A DNA stretch of 64,000 nt, from positions 62,001 through 126,000 of the forward strand of contig JAFSMP010000040.1 in assembly GCA_017447875.1 (NCBI GenBank). The letters are read 5' to 3'. Within the stretch, counting starts at the first letter, position 1. Each line of letters begins with the position of its first letter. The notes below the pieces were generated by a model that saw nothing but the letters and a program-made list of their open reading frames with translations, did not search any database and was not told where the DNA came from. Below, piece after piece: positions 18,511 through 26,460 of the stretch. The position numbers and the translations under genes were made by a program. The stretch is from Paludibacteraceae bacterium (GTDB lineage: Bacteria; Bacteroidota; Bacteroidia; Bacteroidales; Paludibacteraceae).

Positions 18511-18852
18511 ATGAAAAAGTTAGTAATGATAATCATGGCGGTAGCGCTGATAGCGCTGCCGACCATGGCGCAAGAGGATCAATGGCAGTCCACCTCTTCG
18601 ATGCAAGGTTCCGGTAGTACATACTCTTCGCAAGTAACGGCTGTTGGAGCTACCGACGTGAACAGTATGGCAACGACGACACAGAGTTATTCATCTTCTT
18701 CTCAGGGCCCTAGCAGAGCGAAGAAATTCGATACTGGTGGTGAGACCGGACAGTCAGAAGAGTTCCCTCTCGGCGATGCTGTATTGCCGATGCTCTTATG
18801 CGCAGCCCTTTTCTGCGGATTCATTGCCTTACGCAGAAAACGCTCCGCGTAA
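18511..18852 (+). CDS. Small exported protein with C-terminal membrane anchor, 113 aa
   Basis: Signal peptide 1-20 (ends LPTMAQ), then a Ser/Thr/Gln-rich low-complexity stretch (about 21-80), then 'FPLGDAVLPMLLCAALF' leading into a hydrophobic segment and the basic tail RRKRSA. Motif, membrane segment and Arg/Lys cluster give the three-part layout of sorting signals such as PEP-CTERM, though the motif itself differs. Similar 'P-[IL]-G-D ... LL ... RRKR' tails occur in other Bacteroidales exported proteins as far as I recall. Follows the giant protein and is probably cotranscribed with it. Function unknown. Confidence 0.7.
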   Translation: MKKLVMIIMAVALIALPTMAQEDQWQSTSSMQGSGSTYSSQVTAVGATDVNSMATTTQSYSSSSQGPSRAKKFDTGGETGQSEEFPLGDAVLPMLLCAALFCGFIALRRKRSA

Positions 18853-18880
18853 AAACGTTAATCGGTTTAACCCTTAGTAG

Positions 18881-18912
18881 CAATAATAGCCGGCGCATGT
18901 CGGCTATTATTG
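18881..18912. terminator. Stem-loop terminator
   Basis: Perfect 12-bp stem CAATAATAGCCG/CGGCTATTATTG with an 8-base loop, 28 bases after the stop of the 113-aa gene; the following T-run is weak. Confidence 0.65.
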
Positions 18913-18970
18913 TGTATCTATACCCAAAATTGCCAAAAATGAGCCCAAAAGACATTTTTTCGCCAAAATA

Positions 18971-19002
18971 TTTGCACATTTGATTAATTTGTTGTAATTT
19001 TG
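18971..19002 (+). promoter_or_regulatory. Promoter for the AAA ATPase gene
   Basis: TTTG 18971-18974, 20 bases, TAATTTTG 18995-19002. Confidence 0.8.
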
Positions 19003-19052
19003 CAGCGGATTTGAATTTTATTACTTTTTAATAATTATAAAATAATAAAAAT

Positions 19053-20183
19053 ATGAAGGCAGTAGATAATCCATTTGTAATCAGTGGTTATGAGGGAGCA
19101 CATTTCTTTTGTGACCGCGTTTTAGAGACCGAACAACTGCGTCATGAGATAGCGAATGGCAACAATGTGGCGCTTATAGCTACCCGCCGTATGGGCAAGA
19201 GTGGGTTAATTGAGCATTACTTCTCTCAGCCGGAAATACAGGCGCGTTATTATACGTTTTTTATTGATATCTACGATACTAAGTCGCTCCGTGAGTTGGT
19301 GCGCAAACTGAGTCGTGAGATACTTATCCGCTTGAAACCCTTCGGAGCACGGGCTATCGAGCGGTTCTGGCAGACTATGCGCTCCATTCAGTCGGGAATG
19401 AGTTTTTCGCCGATGGGAGATCCTACCTTCAATGTACAAATAGGTGATATCAAAGAAGCAGAAACGACCTTGGATGAGATATTCCGTTATCTGGAATTGG
19501 CAGACAAACCCTGTATCGTTGCCATTGATGAGTTTCAGCAGATTGGTAAGTATCCTGAGAAAAACATTGAAGCTACACTCCGTACGTATGTGCAGCGATG
19601 TCATAATGCGCAGTTTATCTTCTCGGGCAGTCAGCGCCACACGATGAGTACGATGTTTACCAGCGCCTCGCGCCCCTTCTATCAGAGCGTATCGCTGATG
19701 CATATAGGCAGCATCGACATGACTACCTATGATGCCTTCGCCAAGGCGCTTTTTGCAGAAGGTAACCGTACCTTGGCAGACGGAGTAACAGAAGCCGTCT
19801 ATGCCCTCAGCCGCGGTGTGACATGGTATACTCAGAAACTCTTTAATGTGCTGTATGGCTTTACGCACGAAGGTGCCACGTGCGAGGTGGAGCATGTAGA
19901 AGAGGCCTTGGATTATATTCTTAAGACGCAATCTTACGTGTATGAAGAGACCATTTCTCGTTTGCCGGAGAAGCAGACGATGGCGCTTGTCGCTTTATCC
20001 AAGAGTGGTCCGACAAAAAGTATTACATCAGCTGCTTTTGTGGAAAAATATGCGCTGCAATCATCCAGTACTGTCCAGTCGGCGATGAAGGGCTTGATGG
20101 AGAAAGATTTCGTGACACAAGAGAAAGGAGTCTATTCTGTCTATGACATCTTTATGGACTACTGGATTCAGAGAGTGTATTAA
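19053..20183 (+). CDS. AAA+/STAND-type ATPase with winged-helix C-terminus, 376 aa
   Basis: Resembles the prokaryotic ATPase_2-like family. Walker A 'ATRRMGKSGL' (43-52), Walker B 'CIVAIDEFQQI' (154-164), a sensor-like segment 'AQFIFSGSQRHTM' (about 186-198), and a C-terminal winged-helix-like region ('ITSAAFVEKYALQSSSTVQSAMKGLMEKDFV'). Single-gene unit with its own promoter. Family members are numerous in Bacteroidales genomes, often without known function; some relatives act in defence or as regulators. No partner nuclease lies beside it. Confidence 0.8.
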   Translation: MKAVDNPFVISGYEGAHFFCDRVLETEQLRHEIANGNNVALIATRRMGKSGLIEHYFSQPEIQARYYTFFIDIYDTKSLRELVRKLSREILIRLKPFGARAIERFWQTMRSIQSGMSFSPMGDPTFNVQIGDIKEAETTLDEIFRYLELADKPCIVAIDEFQQIGKYPEKNIEATLRTYVQRCHNAQFIFSGSQRHTMSTMFTSASRPFYQSVSLMHIGSIDMTTYDAFAKALFAEGNRTLADGVTEAVYALSRGVTWYTQKLFNVLYGFTHEGATCEVEHVEEALDYILKTQSYVYEETISRLPEKQTMALVALSKSGPTKSITSAAFVEKYALQSSSTVQSAMKGLMEKDFVTQEKGVYSVYDIFMDYWIQRVY

Positions 20184-20251
20184 GTTCAATCATGCATCTA
20201 TTAGTTCTACGGCTGGATGTATAACCAGATTTATTAGGGGATGCGGAATAA

Positions 20252-20283
20252 AGGTGAGAGGTTATAGGTGATAGGTTACAGGG
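20252..20283. repeat. Heptamer array (AGGTTAT type, 4 units)
   Basis: Units AGGTGAG, AGGTTAT, AGGTGAT, AGGTTAC between the ATPase gene and a terminator. Confidence 0.8.
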
Positions 20284-20312
20284 AAAAATCGCTCGAAAGG
20301 GCGATTTTTTTT
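20284..20312 (+). terminator. Rho-independent terminator after the ATPase gene
   Basis: AAAAATCGC, loop, GCGATTTTT followed by more T residues. Confidence 0.8.
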
Positions 20313-20319
20313 GCAAACT

Positions 20320-20351
20320 CTTGCATATATCAAAAAAAAGCAGTACCTTTG
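20320..20351 (+). promoter_or_regulatory. Promoter of hipBA pair 1 (extended conserved type)
   Basis: CTTG 20320-20323, 20 bases, TACCTTTG 20344-20351. The spacer (CATATATCAAAAAAAAGCAG) is nearly identical in the promoters at 22014, 59847 (minus) and 61292. Confidence 0.85.
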
Positions 20352-20422
20352 CAGCGGATTTTAAAATATCATAGAATATAGAAGATATATTACATTACTA
20401 TACTATAAGATAGATTACGCAT

Positions 20423-20740
20423 ATGTCAAAGAGCACAATAGCCACTCACTTGCCGCGTCGAGCGGAGCAGAACTTACGGATCGTAGGCGAGCAGATTCGT
20501 CTTGCGCGCTTGCGCCGGGATTTGAGTATAGCGCAGATAGCCGAACGGGCAAGTTGCAGCGAGCTAACCGTTATGCGTGTAGAAAAAGGTACACCCACAG
20601 TCGCCATCGGCATCTATCTGCGTATCCTTTTTGCGTTAGGACTTGACGAGAGTATCCTCTTCATCGCTAAAGACGACGAGATGGGACGCACATTACAAGA
20701 CTTGGACCTTAAAAACCGCCAAAGAGCATCAAGGAAATGA
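20423..20740 (+). CDS. hipB: HipB-like antitoxin/repressor, 105 aa
   Basis: XRE helix-turn-helix at about 18-75 ('GEQIRLARLRRDLSIAQIAERASCSELTVMRVEKGTPTVAIGIYLRILFALGL'). Overlaps hipA by four bases (ATGA), the usual arrangement of type II HipBA modules, where HipB binds the operator and neutralises the kinase. The long leader (about 70 bases after the promoter) could hold the operator, but I see no clear palindrome. Confidence 0.85.
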   Translation: MSKSTIATHLPRRAEQNLRIVGEQIRLARLRRDLSIAQIAERASCSELTVMRVEKGTPTVAIGIYLRILFALGLDESILFIAKDDEMGRTLQDLDLKNRQRASRK

Positions 20741-21966
20741 AATACATACAAATAAATATAGAAGCGAAAGGATTCCCCAAGACAGAATTTGTCGGGACAC
20801 TGGGGCATGATATGATACGCGGCAATGCGACGTACCAGTGGGAGTTTGATGGTCAATGGTTGCAAAAGCATCGGCAAACTCGACTGAGCGGAGACCTGCA
20901 GAATGCGGGAGGTCCGCAGTACGGCACAGGCCGTCTGTTCGGTTTTCTGCAAGATGCTATGCCGGATCGATGGGGAAGACGGTTGATAGATAAGCGGGAA
21001 CGGCTGTTGGCCGCACAAGAAGGGCGAGCTCCACGGCATTTGACGGACATCGATTATCTGACCCAGATCAATGATACCACCCGCATGGGAGCTTTGCGAT
21101 TGAAAGACGGAGAGCGGTTGTTCGGCACCGAATATGCGGATACTCCGGTTCCGCCTCTTACGCATCTGCGTGAGTTCGTGGATATGGCGCAGGAGTATGA
21201 GCGGCAGGACGAGCAGGGAGGCTCTATCCGCGAGGAGTGGTTGCTGAATATCTATAAACAGGGTTCTTCTTTAGGTGGCGCGCGTCCGAAAGCAAATGTG
21301 CGTGACACGGATGGCTCGTTGTGGATAGCCAAGATTCCGTCCGTTAATGATGATTATGATGTGGCATTATGGGAGTTCTGGGCGCACAAGATGGCTAGTC
21401 AGGCAGGTATTGACGTTCCGGAAATGCGCTTGTTTTCCTTGCCTGGACAGAAATACCATACCTTATTGTCGAAACGTTTCGATAGAGACGTCGAGCAGCG
21501 TATCCATTTTGCTTCCGCGATGACGCTCTGTGGGTTACAAGATGGAGCAGATGTAACTACAGGAAACGGATATCTGGATATCGTGGATGTGATAGTCGGT
21601 AATGCAGGCTTTGTCGATCCACAATCCGCATTGGAACAGTTGTACCGACGTGTGGCCTTTTCTATCGCTATCCGCAATCATGATGATCATTTCCGCAATC
21701 ATGGATTTCTATTGACAGAGCAGGGATGGGTTTGGTCGCCGGCTTATGACCTTAACCCCTCCGATTTTAGCACGCAGAGTCTGCTTATCTCGCGTGATAG
21801 CAATGAGTCGTCGTTAGACGTACTGTTAGCAGCAGCCGGAGATTATATGTTAACCACTGACCGCGCTCAGCAGATCATCAACGAAGTCCGTACCGCCATG
21901 ACCCATGCCCGTCCAATAGCCCATCAATGCGGTATCTCCGGCCATGAAATGACGCGGTTTCTCTAA
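20737..21966 (+). CDS. hipA: HipA-family serine/threonine kinase toxin, 409 aa
   Basis: Full-length HipA with N-terminal subdomain ('GTGRLFGFLQDAMPDRWGRRL'), Gly-rich loop 'SSLGGARPKA' (177-186), ATP lysine in 'LWIAKIPS' (about 199), catalytic loop 'NHDDHFRN' (314-321) and metal-binding Asp in 'SPAYDLN' (D338). Family members phosphorylate targets such as glutamyl-tRNA synthetase and cause growth arrest. All key residues are intact. The stop overlaps two TCTAATC heptamers (21962-21975). Confidence 0.87.
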   Translation: MKYIQINIEAKGFPKTEFVGTLGHDMIRGNATYQWEFDGQWLQKHRQTRLSGDLQNAGGPQYGTGRLFGFLQDAMPDRWGRRLIDKRERLLAAQEGRAPRHLTDIDYLTQINDTTRMGALRLKDGERLFGTEYADTPVPPLTHLREFVDMAQEYERQDEQGGSIREEWLLNIYKQGSSLGGARPKANVRDTDGSLWIAKIPSVNDDYDVALWEFWAHKMASQAGIDVPEMRLFSLPGQKYHTLLSKRFDRDVEQRIHFASAMTLCGLQDGADVTTGNGYLDIVDVIVGNAGFVDPQSALEQLYRRVAFSIAIRNHDDHFRNHGFLLTEQGWVWSPAYDLNPSDFSTQSLLISRDSNESSLDVLLAAAGDYMLTTDRAQQIINEVRTAMTHARPIAHQCGISGHEMTRFL

Positions 21967-22013
21967 TCTCTAATCGAAAAATGCTTTTTTCTTTCGACTT
22001 TTTTCTTTTATCT

Positions 22014-22045
22014 CTTGCACATATCAAAAAAAAGCAGTACCTTTG
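22014..22045 (+). promoter_or_regulatory. Promoter of the DUF4105-like gene and downstream set (extended type)
   Basis: CTTG 22014-22017, 20 bases, TACCTTTG 22038-22045; spacer differs from the hipBA promoter at one position. Confidence 0.85.
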
Positions 22046-22121
22046 CACCTTCAAAGTGCAAAGCTGATGACTTTACCCTTTGCCACGTTTTTTGACTAAT
22101 CCAAACATAGGATAACGAAAT

Positions 22122-23015
22122 ATGAAAAAAGGGCTATGTATAGTATCTTTTTTATTCGCCTCAATGACGTTGTGGGCGAATGCGGACTCATTGTCTGTAG
22201 CCGAACGCAATGCCGCGCAGGGCTTCAACGACACTATTGACCGTCTTGCTCCGGATTTCGTGACGGTGAGTCTGTGCATCGCTGATCCTACAGATCAGAA
22301 TCAAGACTATCTGGGAATAACCGGTCATGCATTTCTGCGCCTACAATGTCCAACTTTTGATTTGGATTATTGCTTCAGTTACGAGAGTGAGAGAATCAAA
22401 GGACAATTGTGGGACTATTTGACTGGCAAACTGAAGATGGGGATGCGTGGAGTTCATACAGATGAGTATGTGGAGGACTATCGAGTTTGGAAACGTGCGG
22501 TGCATGAGTATCATATCAATATGCCACCGGAAGCAGAACAACGCTTGTGGGAACAGATGGATAACCACATGCTGAATGAGCGAGAGATGCAGATGGATCT
22601 TATTAAATTCGGCTGCACCAATACGTTACTTCGTTATGTAGAGCGATCTCTGCTCCCTGATACGATAGCTTATCAATGGCCGGAGAAATTCTATACCAAA
22701 TCGGCTATGGAGATAGCGGAGGAGCATTTGGAGAATTATCCTTGGACAACATTAGGGCTGAGACTTACCACAAGCGATGAAATAAACCGTCTTAAGACCC
22801 CTAAAAAGAAAGTACTTTTCCCGACCGACCTGCTCGAAGTTTGGTCTCAATCCACGATTAATGGTGAACCCCTCCTAACTTATGTGGGCGATTTGGTGGA
22901 AGCAGAGCCTGTAATTGTAAAGAAACCCTGGTTCACACCGCAGCTATGCGGAATATTGCTCTTGATATTCTTGGTTGGAGGAATAGCATTTGCTATCATG
23001 CGAAAACGAAAATAA
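22122..23015 (+). CDS. DUF4105-like exported membrane protein, 297 aa
   Basis: Signal peptide about 1-20 (ends TLWANA), a globular domain with 'GITGHAFLRLQCP ... DLDYCFSYES' (about 66-90), the type of segment seen in DUF4105/Lnb N-terminal periplasmic proteins, and a C-terminal membrane helix (about 271-292, 'LCGILLLIFLVGGIAFAIM') with basic tail RKRK. Probably faces the periplasm or outer leaflet, anchored at the C-terminus. It leads the run of same-strand genes containing the condensation-like, decarboxylase, ACP and ligase genes; eight bases separate it from the next start, where a heptamer array begins. Confidence 0.65.
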   Translation: MKKGLCIVSFLFASMTLWANADSLSVAERNAAQGFNDTIDRLAPDFVTVSLCIADPTDQNQDYLGITGHAFLRLQCPTFDLDYCFSYESERIKGQLWDYLTGKLKMGMRGVHTDEYVEDYRVWKRAVHEYHINMPPEAEQRLWEQMDNHMLNEREMQMDLIKFGCTNTLLRYVERSLLPDTIAYQWPEKFYTKSAMEIAEEHLENYPWTTLGLRLTTSDEINRLKTPKKKVLFPTDLLEVWSQSTINGEPLLTYVGDLVEAEPVIVKKPWFTPQLCGILLLIFLVGGIAFAIMRKRK

Positions 23016-23020
23016 ATCGC

Positions 23021-23048
23021 CAATGACCAATCACCAATCACCAATAAA
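23021..23048. repeat. Heptamer array supplying a start codon (CAATGAC/CAATCAC type)
   Basis: Four units; the ATG in the first unit (23023) is the likely start of the condensation-like gene and the array encodes its first residues (MTNHQSPIK). Confidence 0.8.
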
Positions 23049-24180
23049 GAGGTTCCCTCTTTTGCCTTTCTCCCAACTGGTGTATGATATTCCCTGTTGG
23101 TGGCGGCATGTGTATCGATTTCCTTTTACATTTTTATGGAAAGACGGCGCTAAGGAGAAGGTGCGTATAGAGAAGGCAGTACGTTCTGCGCTAACGAACC
23201 ACCCGGTGTTTCAGATGCGAACCGATTGGCGTGGTAGGCAATATACTGCTCCACAGAATGATATAGTACATGGCCCGTATCATGACATAGATATTTTGGC
23301 TGATGGCGATGATGTAATCATAAACATGACGGTTAGCCGTATCTTAGGTGACGGCCGAAGTGGCGAGATACTAATGGATGATATCCGTCGTGCGTATAAT
23401 GGCGAATCATTAAAACCGGATGACTATTGGGGTTACCTCGAGTATATTGAGCAACAGAAGCAATTACAGCATTATGCAGATAGTAAGGTTTGGTTGGAGA
23501 ACGAATTTACGGACGATTCCATTCCCGTGCGTCCTACGTTAGATAGACCATTATGGACATTATTCTCGCCTAAAGTGGGTGTGTATCAATCAGACTATTC
23601 AGATTTACATCAATCTTTATATAGTTTTGCCAAAGAGCATGTTCTCTCTTTGGACGGCTTTTTCTCGCTGTGCGCCGCTTTAGCTATTGCCGAATATTGC
23701 GGAACAGACGCTGCGGCGCTTACTTGGGCCTATGAAGGCCGTGAACGACCGGAAGAACAACGTATCTTTGGATCTCTCCATCGCGACATCCCCTTCCAAA
23801 TCAAAAATTTGAAATCAGAAATCAGAAATCATAAATCGGATTTGATCCGCGAAGCTCGTAATCAAATCCGCTCCGGTATCGCGCATAGTGATTTCCCCTA
23901 TACACTCACTAAACCATTTACAAAACGTTGGAATTATGCAGTCAATGTGCTACGTGTAGAAGATGAGCATGAATTGATTAAACTCTTACCGCAGCCGGTA
24001 GAAATACTTCCTTCTTCGCCGCAGAAATATGCCTATGCGCTCTTGGATGTCGAGATTCATGAGTCTTTCGACCATCTGCATATCGTCTACCGCTACTCTG
24101 CGACGCATTATAAGGAATCGTCCATCCGCCGCTTTGCCGGCTTAGTAAGAAAATACGCGGAGTGGCTGCTGACAGAATAG
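23023..24180 (+). CDS. Condensation-domain-like (CoA/ACP-dependent acyltransferase superfamily) protein, 385 aa
   Basis: Resembles a free-standing NRPS condensation domain: 'PLLPFSQLVYDIPCWW' at the N-terminus, 'ALTNHPVFQMRTDW', the HHxxxDG position at 105-111 reading S-R-I-L-G-D-G followed by RSGEILMDDI, and 'AALTWAYEGREREE..'-like strand 'LTWAYEGRERPEEQRIFGSLHRDIPF'. The DG pair is kept but both His are replaced, including the usual catalytic one, so either chemistry differs or the protein binds rather than catalyses. Start 23023 is the first ATG after the upstream gene; 22990 is possible but overlaps. Residues 259-272 come from a heptamer array. Context (decarboxylase, ACP, AMP ligase) suggests acyl transfer from ACP to an amine or lipid; inferred. 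Confidence 0.6.
   Translation: MTNHQSPIKRFPLLPFSQLVYDIPCWWRHVYRFPFTFLWKDGAKEKVRIEKAVRSALTNHPVFQMRTDWRGRQYTAPQNDIVHGPYHDIDILADGDDVIINMTVSRILGDGRSGEILMDDIRRAYNGESLKPDDYWGYLEYIEQQKQLQHYADSKVWLENEFTDDSIPVRPTLDRPLWTLFSPKVGVYQSDYSDLHQSLYSFAKEHVLSLDGFFSLCAALAIAEYCGTDAAALTWAYEGRERPEEQRIFGSLHRDIPFQIKNLKSEIRNHKSDLIREARNQIRSGIAHSDFPYTLTKPFTKRWNYAVNVLRVEDEHELIKLLPQPVEILPSSPQKYAYALLDVEIHESFDHLHIVYRYSATHYKESSIRRFAGLVRKYAEWLLTE
23798..23839. repeat. Heptamer array inside condensation-like gene (AAATCAN type, 6 units)
   Basis: Six 7-base units read in frame, adding roughly 14 residues rich in Lys, Asn and Ser. Confidence 0.85.
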
Positions 24181-24194
24181 TTTGTAATTACGAA

Positions 24195-25325
24195 ATGAAA
24201 GAAGAAAACCCCATATTAACTATTAAATCGCTTCTAGCCGGAGATGCTGCTCTGCGAGACCTCGTTGAGCAATCCCTGCAGCAAGCGGCGCAGGCGAATC
24301 CCCATCTGCGCACCAATCCTGTGCGTACGGTGGACGATTGGTTCGCCTATCTGGAGCATTTCCTGCACCATATGCCGTGGCAAACTATGGACATCGGCGA
24401 AGATGCCTCTTTCTTCCGCCGCATAGATCAGAACATCGGCTATTTCTATTTCCTTTTGGACCAGCCGCTCGACGCGCTCAAAGACCATGGCTATTGGTAT
24501 CCGTCTCTCCAATACGAGCCTCGTATTGCCGCATGGTTGGTGGAGTACAACAAAGCATGGGGCGAGTGGCTCAGCAGTCCCGACAGTTGGAAAGATGAGT
24601 ATTACCAATTGGCTCGCACCGACAGCCGCTTTGAACTGGATTCCGACCGCTATGAATCACCGGATAACTGGCATTGCTGGAATGATTTCTTTGCCCGTAA
24701 ACTAAATTTTGAAATCATAAATCATAAATCAAAAATCGTCTCTCCTTCCGACGGCGTGATAATGGATTTTCCGATTAAGACGATGAGTGCCAATTCGCCG
24801 CAAGCCTTATTAGGCGATAGTCCTTACGCGCACCGTTTCGAAGATGGAAAGGCAATCCATCTCGTCCTCGATGTCTTCGACTACCATCGTTTCCATGCGC
24901 CCTGTGCCGGCACGATCGTTGAGCAAAAGATTATCCCGGGTATTCACGCCGGAGGCGGCATCATCATATGGGATGAGGCAGAGCAGCGCTACCGTTATGA
25001 CCAACTCGGTGCTACGGGTTTCCAATCGATGGAGACGCGTGGCGTCTTAGTATTGGATACGCCTGATTTCGGTTCCATCGCGCTTATCGCCGTCGGCATC
25101 CAGCAGGTGAGTTCCGTAGTCTGGTCATCAAATCTAAAATCTAAAATCGAAAATCAAAAATCGAATACCGTACACAAAAACGACGAATTAGGTCGTTTTG
25201 AATTCGGCGGCAGTGACATTATCCTTCTCTTCGAACAAGGCAAAGCACCGCGTTTTGAAATAGGAAAGACGGTGAAAGTAGGGGATAATTTGACAAAAAA
25301 GGCAGAAAAACATAGAAAAGTGTAA
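24195..25325 (+). CDS. Phosphatidylserine-decarboxylase-family (pyruvoyl) enzyme, 376 aa
   Basis: The C-terminal two thirds follow the PSD pattern: 'WNDFFARKL', 'SPSDGVIMD', 'LLGDSPYAHRFEDGKAIHLVLDVFDYHRFHAPCAGTI', 'VLVLDTPDFGSIALIAVGIQQVSSV' and 'LGRFEFGGSDIILLF'. The Gly-Ser at 339-340 is where these proenzymes cut themselves to form the pyruvoyl group, and it is intact. The extra ~150-residue N-terminal region resembles the PSDC extension of PSD-related amino-acid decarboxylases (for example PsiD-type), not the short bacterial Psd of ~220 aa. Substrate unknown: an amino acid, its ACP-bound form or a serine lipid are all possible. Two heptamer arrays are read in frame (about 173-182 and 312-323), the second close to the processing site. 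Start 24195 is preferred over 24162, which would overlap the upstream gene. Confidence 0.75.
   Translation: MKEENPILTIKSLLAGDAALRDLVEQSLQQAAQANPHLRTNPVRTVDDWFAYLEHFLHHMPWQTMDIGEDASFFRRIDQNIGYFYFLLDQPLDALKDHGYWYPSLQYEPRIAAWLVEYNKAWGEWLSSPDSWKDEYYQLARTDSRFELDSDRYESPDNWHCWNDFFARKLNFEIINHKSKIVSPSDGVIMDFPIKTMSANSPQALLGDSPYAHRFEDGKAIHLVLDVFDYHRFHAPCAGTIVEQKIIPGIHAGGGIIIWDEAEQRYRYDQLGATGFQSMETRGVLVLDTPDFGSIALIAVGIQQVSSVVWSSNLKSKIENQKSNTVHKNDELGRFEFGGSDIILLFEQGKAPRFEIGKTVKVGDNLTKKAEKHRKV
24712..24739. repeat. Heptamer array inside PSD-like gene, first (AAATCAT type)
   Basis: Four 7-base units in frame between 'FFARKL' and 'SPSDG'. Confidence 0.85.
25130..25164. repeat. Heptamer array inside PSD-like gene, second (AAATCTA/AAATCGA type)
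   Basis: Five 7-base units in frame, about 20 residues upstream of the autocleavage Gly-Ser. Confidence 0.85.
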
Positions 25326-25394
25326 AAAAAACTTGTATAAATCGATAGAAAAGTGTAAAATCTATGTTGTATCGTAGAAGAGGAATTGATTTTT

Positions 25395-25418
25395 TGATAA
25401 CTAATCACTGATAACTAT
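25395..25418. repeat. Heptamer array (TGATAAC/TAATCAC type)
   Basis: Three 7-base units in the gap between the PSD-like gene and the ACP gene. The same gap also holds a 16-base direct repeat (ATAGAAAAGTGTAAAA at about 25313 and 25349). Confidence 0.65.
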
Positions 25419-25439
25419 AGATATGAAACGCTATGCATT

Positions 25440-25682
25440 ATGACTAAAGAACAAATTATACAAACCACGAACTCCTTTTTCATCGGCAAACTGGATTTTG
25501 AAGCATCGCAAATATATCCCGATGCGGAACTGCGTCGCGACCTCGGCATCAGTAGCGTGGATGCCGTAGCTATCGCCTCTTTTGTACAAAAGACCTTCGG
25601 CTGTGCCATCGTGATGGCGGAAATCAAAGCCATCATCACGATACAAGATCTCTATGACTATATAGAAAATCATCAAGGATGA
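25440..25682 (+). CDS. Acyl carrier protein, 80 aa
   Basis: Typical length and helix pattern. The phosphopantetheine site is 'DLGISSVDAV' (34-43), with Ser39 as the attachment residue in place of the common D-S-L context (here S-S-V). It is not the fatty-acid ACP by context: it lies between a PSD-family decarboxylase and, one gene later, an AMP-forming ligase, so a dedicated carrier is likely. Start 25440 is chosen because the ATG at 25424 closes after six codons. Confidence 0.82.
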   Translation: MTKEQIIQTTNSFFIGKLDFEASQIYPDAELRRDLGISSVDAVAIASFVQKTFGCAIVMAEIKAIITIQDLYDYIENHQG

Positions 25683-25766
25683 TGGTGTATGGTGTGCATA
25701 TTTCCGAAAAATACGGAAAGATTTTTGAATTATTTCCGCGAAACAATGACATTTTTTGCATTTTTA

Positions 25767-25798
25767 TTTGCATATATTCCAGAAAAGTTGTAATTTTG
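25767..25798 (+). promoter_or_regulatory. Promoter for the AbiEi-like gene
   Basis: TTTG 25767-25770, 20 bases, TAATTTTG 25791-25798. Confidence 0.8.
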
Positions 25799-25824
25799 CA
25801 GCGTTTTTGGAATGAATCGCATAT

Positions 25825-26442
25825 ATGACATACACGCAATTCTATAATCAGTGGCACTTGTTGGGCTGTTTTTCGATAAACCAAGTGCATGCTATAGTAC
25901 CGACTTTCAATAGGTCAAACTTGTATCAATGGCAGCAAGCCGGGTACATTGTTCAACTTCGGAAAGGGTGGTATGCGTTTGCGGACTACCTGCGGCAACC
26001 GGACTATGCGCGCTATTTTGCAGGGAAGTTATGTGCGCCGTCGTACATTAGCCTGCATACAGCCTTGTCATTTTACGGTATCATTCCTGAAGCCGTGGTG
26101 GAGATAACGAGCGTGACGACGCAAAAGACATGCCGATACGAGAATGCGTTTGGCCAGTTCAGTTATCAGACGATACGTCCGCGTTTGTTTTGGGGCTTTG
26201 AGCCTAAGACGATGCGGGATGGAAAGCAATATATGATGGCTACACCGGAGAAGGCGATCATCGACTTGCTGTACCTCTATCCACAATATGCGACAGTAGA
26301 AGAGATGCGGGAGTTGCGATTGGATGAGGAATGGATACAGGAAGAGTTTGACAAAGAGCGGTTGATGGGTTATGTGGAGCGGATAGGAAGCCCAATTATC
26401 ACTAAAAAGGTGCGCTTGCTGCTAAAAGCGTATGGTATCTAA
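25825..26442 (+). CDS. AbiEi-like transcriptional regulator/antitoxin, 205 aa
   Basis: N-terminal winged helix ('FSINQVHAIVPTFNRSNLYQWQQAGYIVQLRKGWYAF', about 16-53) followed by the AbiEi-type core: 'YISLHTALSFYGIIPEAVVEITSVTTQKT', 'FGQFSYQTIRP', 'YMMATPEKAIIDLLYLYPQYATVEEMRELRLD'. AbiEi normally pairs with the nucleotidyltransferase toxin AbiEii; none is nearby, and the next gene is the AMP ligase six bases on. With its own promoter it could be an orphan regulator of the ligase operon. The stop codon lies in a short heptamer array. Confidence 0.75.
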   Translation: MTYTQFYNQWHLLGCFSINQVHAIVPTFNRSNLYQWQQAGYIVQLRKGWYAFADYLRQPDYARYFAGKLCAPSYISLHTALSFYGIIPEAVVEITSVTTQKTCRYENAFGQFSYQTIRPRLFWGFEPKTMRDGKQYMMATPEKAIIDLLYLYPQYATVEEMRELRLDEEWIQEEFDKERLMGYVERIGSPIITKKVRLLLKAYGI

Positions 26443-26460
26443 AAACTGATGACTAAAAAC
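26440..26460. repeat. Short heptamer array spanning stop and start codons (TAAAAAC/TGATGAC)
   Basis: Three units; the first contains the AbiEi-like gene's stop and the second the ATG of the ligase gene (26449). Confidence 0.6.

Noticed and set aside
25825-26442. Complete AbiE toxin-antitoxin system
   Set aside because: The adjacent genes are ACP and an AMP ligase; no nucleotidyltransferase AbiEii is present.
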